Assembly (NCBI GenBank): GCA_016927965.1
Contig: JAFGLP010000110.1
Span: forward strand, 1 to 10,235
Source: Dehalococcoidia bacterium
GTDB lineage: Bacteria; Chloroflexota; Dehalococcoidia; GIF9; UBA5629
Length of the DNA stretch: 10,235 nucleotides
Direction: 5' to 3'
This document shows positions 6,077 to 10,235 of this stretch, piece by piece. Position 1 is the stretch's first letter; the number at the start of each line of letters is the position of its first letter. Below the pieces are notes generated by a model. It did not search any database and was not told the origin of the DNA. It worked only from the letters and a program-made list of their open reading frames with translations. Made by a program: the position numbers and the translations under genes.

Positions 6077-6727
6077 TTAGGCAGGAGCTTCCTCTTCTTC
6101 TTTATCCTCAGCAGGAGCTTCCGCCTCTTCGCCCACGGCCCCAGCAACAGGTTCTTCCTCAGCGGCCTTGCGCACTTCAGCGACCTTGATAATCATCTGC
6201 TCGGGATCGGTGAGAATGGTTACCTTTTCGCCTACAGCGAGATCTTTAACATGCAGAGACTGCTCGGGAAGGGCCAGGCTGGAGATGTCCACCTCGATAT
6301 TGTGAGGGAGGTCATCGGGCAGGGCCTCGATCTGCAATGAATTCATGGCATGCAGCAGGGATACGTTCTTCAGCTTGGAGGCCGGGGCATCTCCAACAAA
6401 TATCAGGGGCACCTCAGCCTTGAGTTTTTCAGTCATGGTGACCTGGTAAAAATCGATATGGATGGGTTCACCGGTCATCGGATTACGCTGCACATCGCGG
6501 ATAAGCACTTTGGCCGGGGATGTGGTATCCGCCATTTTGAGGGTGATCAGGTCGGTGCCTCCCGCTCTGGCCAGTAGATGTCCCAGCTTGCGTACATCGA
6601 CCTGTACCGGAACAGATTCAATCCCATGACCGTAGATATTGCATGGAATCAGCCCGCCCCTGCGCAGGAACCTTACTTTCTTCCCTTTAATTTCCCTTTT
6701 CGATATTTCCAGCTCAAGTTTTCTCAT
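6077..6727 (-). CDS. rplY: 50S ribosomal protein L25, CTC/TL5 type (bL25)
   Basis: The 216-residue product is the two-domain CTC form of bL25, which binds 5S rRNA on the large ribosomal subunit. The N-terminal RNA-binding domain spans about 1-93, with KGKKVRFLRRGGLIPCNIYG (14-33) and the motif IHIDFYQV (89-96). The C-terminal beta domain follows to about 185, with VPLIFVGDAP and LPHNIEVDISSL (140-151). An acidic, alanine-rich tail closes the protein (about 189-216), as in many CTC proteins. GGAG (6738-6735) sits 7 bases before the ATG. It lies 63 bases after the radical SAM gene on the same strand, with a possible promoter of its own between them and a strong terminator behind it. Confidence 0.96.
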   Translation of the reverse strand: MRKLELEISKREIKGKKVRFLRRGGLIPCNIYGHGIESVPVQVDVRKLGHLLARAGGTDLITLKMADTTSPAKVLIRDVQRNPMTGEPIHIDFYQVTMTEKLKAEVPLIFVGDAPASKLKNVSLLHAMNSLQIEALPDDLPHNIEVDISSLALPEQSLHVKDLAVGEKVTILTDPEQMIIKVAEVRKAAEEEPVAGAVGEEAEAPAEDKEEEEAPA

Positions 6728-6759
6728 CGTCTTTCTCCAGAGTTAGTAACAAAACATAA

Positions 6760-6788
6760 AGATTATCCTGTTTAAGCGCCAAAGTCAA
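6760..6788 (-). promoter_or_regulatory. Possible promoter for rplY
   Basis: On the minus strand TTGACT (6788-6783) is five of six to the -35 consensus, but the best -10 at 17 bases, TAATCT (6765-6760), is poor; GATAAT (6767-6762) fits better but at a 15-base spacing. rplY may instead be read through from the radical SAM gene. Confidence 0.3.
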
Positions 6789-6790
6789 AT

Positions 6791-8623
6791 TCACGATTTT
6801 TTATTTACCTGTTGCGCCCGGTCACGGCAGGCGGGGTAGATTCCCTGCATTCCGCAAAGGTTGCAATCATTACGGCGGCAATCTGGAGTTAAGTCCATGG
6901 AAAACATCTTTTCACGCTCTTTTTTCAGAAAGGCGCTGCTTACTCCCGAACTGATGTGCTGCCAGGGAAGCAATTCATCGGGATGGCGATCGCGGTGCGC
7001 GTATAGAGAAGGGTCTATTCCACATTCGTCGAAAGCCTGCTGCCATTTGCTGAAATCCAGAAACTCGCTCCAAGTATCAAGACGGCAGCCCTTTTTCCAG
7101 GCGGTGTAGATGACCGGGCCCAGCCGGCGGTCGCCCCGGGAGAGGACGGCCTCAAGCTTGCTTGTCCTGGGATCATGCCAGGATAACTGCACGCTGCCGC
7201 GTTTCATGCGGTCCTGTAATAGATTATGCTTCTGATTGAGAGTTTCTGTACTGTCCTGGGCTGACCACTGGCAGGGTGTGTGGGGCTTGGGAACAAAGGA
7301 TGAAACGGAAACCCTCACCCTGGGGGGCCGGCCCCGGATGCCCTTTCCCAACCTGCAGATCGTGTCGACCAGGCTTGCAATAGATGCGACATCATCCAGT
7401 GTTTCCCCGGGAAGGCCTATCATGAAGTAAAGCTTGAGGTTCATCCAGTCTTTTTGAAAGGCTGCAGAAAAGGCTTCCATCATGGCTTCCTGAGGTATCC
7501 ACTTATTAATGACCTTCCTCATGCGTTCATTCCCGGCCTCGGGGGCAAAGGTCAGGGTCGTCTTGCGGCCAGAGGGAAGGGAGTCGATCAGGTCTATGGA
7601 AGACTTATCCAATCTGAGGCTGGGTAATGAAAGCGTAATACCATCATCCTTATACCTTTCTATAATGCTTGCGACCAGATGGTTTATCCCGCTGTAATCT
7701 CCGGAACTGAGAGAAACGAGAGAGAGCGTGTTATAGCCGCTATTTTTCAGCAGGCAGTCCGCTGCTTCGAGCACCCTGTCTTCGGACATTTCACGCACGG
7801 GACGGTAAAGTACGCCGGCCTGGCAAAAGCGGCAACCCCGGCTGCAGCCGCGCTGTATTTCCACCGCCGCCCTGTCATGGACCACTTCAAGATAGGGCAC
7901 CACGGGCCGTATTACGGGTTTAAGTTCACTGGCAATAACACGTTGAATACTGCCGGGCGCACATGGTTGTGATGGGCTAATCGAAGTAAAAGCGCCATCC
8001 CGGCTATATGTAGCTGAATAAAATTGAGGCACGTAAATGCCGGGCAGGCGGCAAAGCTGCCGCAGCAATTCCTGCTTATCCTGTTTATATTTAACGTACG
8101 TGTTAATAATGCCAGGCAGGGCTTCCTCGGCTTCGCCTATGAAAAAGGCATCGATGAAGTCGGACATCGGTTCAGGGTTCATGGCGCAGCTGCCTCCGGC
8201 TATTATCAGGGGGCCCCCTTCATTTCGGTCCCGGCCGAATACGGGAAGACCGGCCAGGTCCAGCATATTCAACACGGTGGTGTAGCTTAACTCGTATCCC
8301 AGTGAAAATCCTATGATATCGAATTGGTGCAGAGGATGATGGGACTCGAGACTATACAACGGGAGGTTATGCTGCCTGAGCTGGTCTTCCATATCGGGCC
8401 ATGGAGCATATACCCTTTCGGCAAGTACTCCGGGTATTGCATTGAGCAGTTGGTACAGTATGGGGATTGCCATATTTGACATCCCCACCTCATAGATATC
8501 AGGGAAAGCCAGCGCTACCCTGACATTAATAGAGTCCCAGTCTTTGGATATGCAGTTCCATTCCCCGCCGGTATACCTGCCGGGCTTGGCGACTTTGTGA
8601 AAAACATTATCAGGAATATACAT
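6791..8623 (-). CDS. B12-binding-type radical SAM protein (TIGR03960-like)
   Basis: The 610-residue protein has an N-terminal cobalamin-binding-like Rossmann region (about 30-175, with AFPDIYEVGMSN at 39-50 and GGSCAMNPEP at 143-152) and a radical SAM barrel. IQRGCSRGCRFCQAGVLYRP carries the CxxxCxxC iron-sulfur motif at C260, C264 and C267. FMIGLPGE marks a conserved radical SAM strand. The C terminus holds more cysteines (C582, C587, C590, C599), a possible second cluster or zinc site. The closest family I recognise is TIGR03960, often fused or adjacent to a DUF2344/TIGR03936 partner; none is seen here. The reaction is not established. The canonical DxHxxG cobalamin motif is not evident, so B12 binding is uncertain. 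AAAGG (8637-8633) lies 9 bases before the ATG. It is upstream of rplY and divergent from the PAS/GAF gene. Confidence 0.88.
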   Translation of the reverse strand: MYIPDNVFHKVAKPGRYTGGEWNCISKDWDSINVRVALAFPDIYEVGMSNMAIPILYQLLNAIPGVLAERVYAPWPDMEDQLRQHNLPLYSLESHHPLHQFDIIGFSLGYELSYTTVLNMLDLAGLPVFGRDRNEGGPLIIAGGSCAMNPEPMSDFIDAFFIGEAEEALPGIINTYVKYKQDKQELLRQLCRLPGIYVPQFYSATYSRDGAFTSISPSQPCAPGSIQRVIASELKPVIRPVVPYLEVVHDRAAVEIQRGCSRGCRFCQAGVLYRPVREMSEDRVLEAADCLLKNSGYNTLSLVSLSSGDYSGINHLVASIIERYKDDGITLSLPSLRLDKSSIDLIDSLPSGRKTTLTFAPEAGNERMRKVINKWIPQEAMMEAFSAAFQKDWMNLKLYFMIGLPGETLDDVASIASLVDTICRLGKGIRGRPPRVRVSVSSFVPKPHTPCQWSAQDSTETLNQKHNLLQDRMKRGSVQLSWHDPRTSKLEAVLSRGDRRLGPVIYTAWKKGCRLDTWSEFLDFSKWQQAFDECGIDPSLYAHRDRHPDELLPWQHISSGVSSAFLKKEREKMFSMDLTPDCRRNDCNLCGMQGIYPACRDRAQQVNKKS

Positions 8624-8801
8624 CTTGGCGAACCTTTCAATTATAGCGGGCTATGACCACACCGACAATAACGTTTATGAAACTCCTGCCGCAACAATAA
8701 CTATTTGCCAGGATTAATTGACACCTGATGAAATTAAAGGGTATATAATATCCTAAATACTATTTCCCTGCTCCTAAGGGGTTGTACGGGGGGACTGTTA
8801 T
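8624..8801. other. Divergent promoter region between radical SAM and PAS/GAF genes
   Basis: These 178 bases separate two divergent genes and contain the strong plus-strand promoter described separately. A minus-strand candidate, TTGTCG (8668-8663) with TATAAT (8645-8640) at 17 bases, matches consensus well, but its start site would fall at about 8633, on the radical SAM Shine-Dalgarno sequence, giving an almost leaderless message. No RNA gene is seen. Confidence 0.4.
8718..8749 (+). promoter_or_regulatory. Predicted sigma70-type promoter for the PAS/GAF gene
   Basis: A perfect TTGACA (8718-8723) is followed by TATATAAT (8742-8749), giving TATATA at an 18-base spacer or TATAAT at 20. RNA would begin near 8756, leaving a leader of about 45 bases with a G-rich ribosome site (8788-8794). 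Confidence 0.65.
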
Positions 8802-10235
8802 ATGGCGAGGAAAGAGCAAAATAAAGACCAGAAAAAAGTCAGTTCGAAAGCCGAAAAGCAGCCTGCTCCAGCAAAGAAAAGGGGGCCTGCTAAAGCGGTA
8901 AAGGCTGCGAAAGCCAAATCTACCCCGGTCGAAATCACGGCTTCCATGCAGCATGCAATGGAAACGCTTTCAGACATGCAGTTGGGTGGCTGTATTTTTG
9001 ATAAAGAAGACAGGATCATCTCTCTTAACCGGCGTTTTTCCGAGGTGACGGGCCTGCAGCCTGAAAAGATAATAGGAAAAAAGCTGGCAAAAAACGCTCT
9101 GTGGGGGACCGGAGAAGAGCAGAAACAGTTTGCGGAGCTTTTTGCAGAAGCCAGGAATTCAGGCAAAACAATCGCTGGTGAGCGCTGGCCAGCAGGCACA
9201 GGGGAAGAAGGTAACAGGTACTGGAATATTACCCTGCTGCCACAGCAGGAAGATAGTAAAGAATATAGCGGCATGTACCTGACGATAGAGGAAACCTGCG
9301 ATAGCGTGCCGGAGACCGGCATGGCGGAGTTGATAGGCGGCATTCTGAAGGAGGGAGTGCAGCATAATGAACCGCAGAGCCTGCTGGACAGCTTGGTTGG
9401 AATTTTGCGGGATTTCTGCCGCTGCTCACATGTAAAAATAGCACTGGCGGATAAATCCGAAGAGCACTTGATTAAGGCGGAGACGGGGCAGGAGTTGGGC
9501 CTGTGGGATGCTGGAGAGACGTTGGCTGCCGATGTTATTAACAGGCTGTTTGAGTGGAGTGGGGAGGAACCGCCGCCATATCAGAACAGCCGGAGAACGA
9601 TCTATCTGGCGAACATAAACCTTATTGAAGATAGCCTCGAAGGTTCATTGAAAGATCTGGTGGTGAATCTGCGCAATTCATACGGTTTCCGCTCTATTGC
9701 CTTTATCCCGGTCAAGGATGGTAGCCGGATCAAGGGTTTCATCCAGCTGGCCAATACGAAAGCGGGAGGCATACCGGCAGCGATACTGCAGGCGGTGGAA
9801 ATTGCTGCGGACCAGCTCCACGTGATGCTGGAGAGAATAGAGTTAAAGGAAGATTTACGCAGGCAGCGGGAAAGCCTCCTGCGGCAAATGCATGAACGCA
9901 GCGCCCACCTGGAGGCCATGAGCGGCAGGCTAAAACAGGAGGTCTTTGAACGCAAGAAGAGTCAGGATGAAATGCGCGAGCAAAGGGATCTCGCTGTAAC
10001 GCTTAACGGTATTGTCAATTTGGATGAAGCCCTACAGCTTTGCCTTGAAACTGCCATACGTGTTGCAGACGCAGATTCCGGCGGTATTTATCTTGTCGAC
10101 CGTCAGATGGGTGGGCTGGTACTGTCATGCAGCAAAGGCCTGTCGGATGAATTTATCGCCACCGTAAGCCAGTACGAGCAGTCCTCACCCAATTATGAGC
10201 TGGTGATGAAGATGAATCCGGTGTACGCCACTATG
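8802..10235 (+). CDS. PAS/GAF-domain sensor protein, 3' end outside window
   Basis: The frame is open from ATG 8802 to the window edge: 478 codons, no stop. Residues 1-45 are basic and lysine/alanine/proline rich (KKRGPAKAVKAAKAKS at 25-40). A PAS domain follows (about 50-165, GGCIFDKEDRIISLNRRFSE at 62-81). A GAF-like domain covers about 190-345, with FRSIAFIPV and GFIQLAN as typical strands. A coiled coil (about 345-395) leads into a second GAF (from about 400, with ADADSGGIYLVDRQ). PAS and GAF domains sense ligands, redox state or light and pass the signal to an output domain, which lies beyond the window; a histidine kinase is most likely, with GGDEF or a phosphatase as alternatives. No membrane span is seen, so sensing is probably cytoplasmic. 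A GGGGGGA ribosome site ends 7 bases before the ATG. Codon use resembles the neighbours. Antisense open frames inside it are shadows. Confidence 0.87.
   Translation, partial: MARKEQNKDQKKVSSKAEKQPAPAKKRGPAKAVKAAKAKSTPVEITASMQHAMETLSDMQLGGCIFDKEDRIISLNRRFSEVTGLQPEKIIGKKLAKNALWGTGEEQKQFAELFAEARNSGKTIAGERWPAGTGEEGNRYWNITLLPQQEDSKEYSGMYLTIEETCDSVPETGMAELIGGILKEGVQHNEPQSLLDSLVGILRDFCRCSHVKIALADKSEEHLIKAETGQELGLWDAGETLAADVINRLFEWSGEEPPPYQNSRRTIYLANINLIEDSLEGSLKDLVVNLRNSYGFRSIAFIPVKDGSRIKGFIQLANTKAGGIPAAILQAVEIAADQLHVMLERIELKEDLRRQRESLLRQMHERSAHLEAMSGRLKQEVFERKKSQDEMREQRDLAVTLNGIVNLDEALQLCLETAIRVADADSGGIYLVDRQMGGLVLSCSKGLSDEFIATVSQYEQSSPNYELVMKMNPVYATM

Noticed and set aside
8640..8668. Minus-strand promoter TTGTCG/TATAAT for the radical SAM gene.
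   Set aside because: The sequence match is good, but the start site would overlap the Shine-Dalgarno site and leave about 10 bases of leader, so I do not list it as a promoter.
8798..9343. 181-codon antisense frame over the PAS/GAF gene, with others at 9602-9955.
   Set aside because: The plus strand encodes a coherent PAS and GAF protein with promoter and ribosome site; the antisense products are low-complexity shadows.

Overview
The window comes from a bacterial chromosome of balanced base composition with short gaps, small operons and good Shine-Dalgarno sites. The two-domain (CTC-type) ribosomal protein L25, a TIGR03960-like radical SAM protein, small membrane proteins with B-box-like zinc fingers and a type I-E CRISPR remnant together suggest an anaerobic, Dehalococcoidia-like Chloroflexota or a clostridial relative. 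This placement is an inference from gene content and remembered protein character, and no database was searched.

Layout. Positions 1-146 (minus strand) hold the last two repeats and one spacer of a type I-E CRISPR array. Joined directly to it is a cas3 gene cut off just after its HD nuclease domain (146-796). The Cas3 helicase, Cascade, Cas1-Cas2 and the leader are all absent, so this looks like the scar of a large internal deletion. A divergent intergenic region (797-1015) leads to a plus-strand gene for a double zinc-ribbon/TPR protein (1016-1900), followed by a perfect hairpin. A minus-strand operon reads 4364 to 1964: two tandem paralogous zinc-finger membrane proteins, then rmuC. The 400-base gap at 4365-4764 contains a probable 28-residue single-span membrane protein (4552-4638) with its own intrinsic terminator, and the next gene's promoter is tucked into the terminator's T-tract. 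The plus-strand pair 4765-6022 encodes a YfcE/MJ0936-type phosphoesterase and a serine alpha/beta hydrolase. Facing it on the minus strand are rplY (bL25, 6077-6727) and a B12-binding-type radical SAM protein (6791-8623). A strong hairpin at 6026-6051 separates the converging genes. From a divergent promoter region (8624-8801), a PAS/GAF sensor gene reads plus and leaves the window at 10235 still open.

The genes serve housekeeping (L25, RmuC), RNA or cofactor modification (radical SAM, inferred), signal sensing (PAS/GAF) and poorly understood zinc-finger/TPR and membrane functions. No single pathway joins them. The most unusual parts are the cas3-CRISPR deletion junction, the tandem zinc-finger membrane paralogs upstream of rmuC, the tiny membrane ORF, and the histone-tail-like N terminus on the PAS/GAF sensor.
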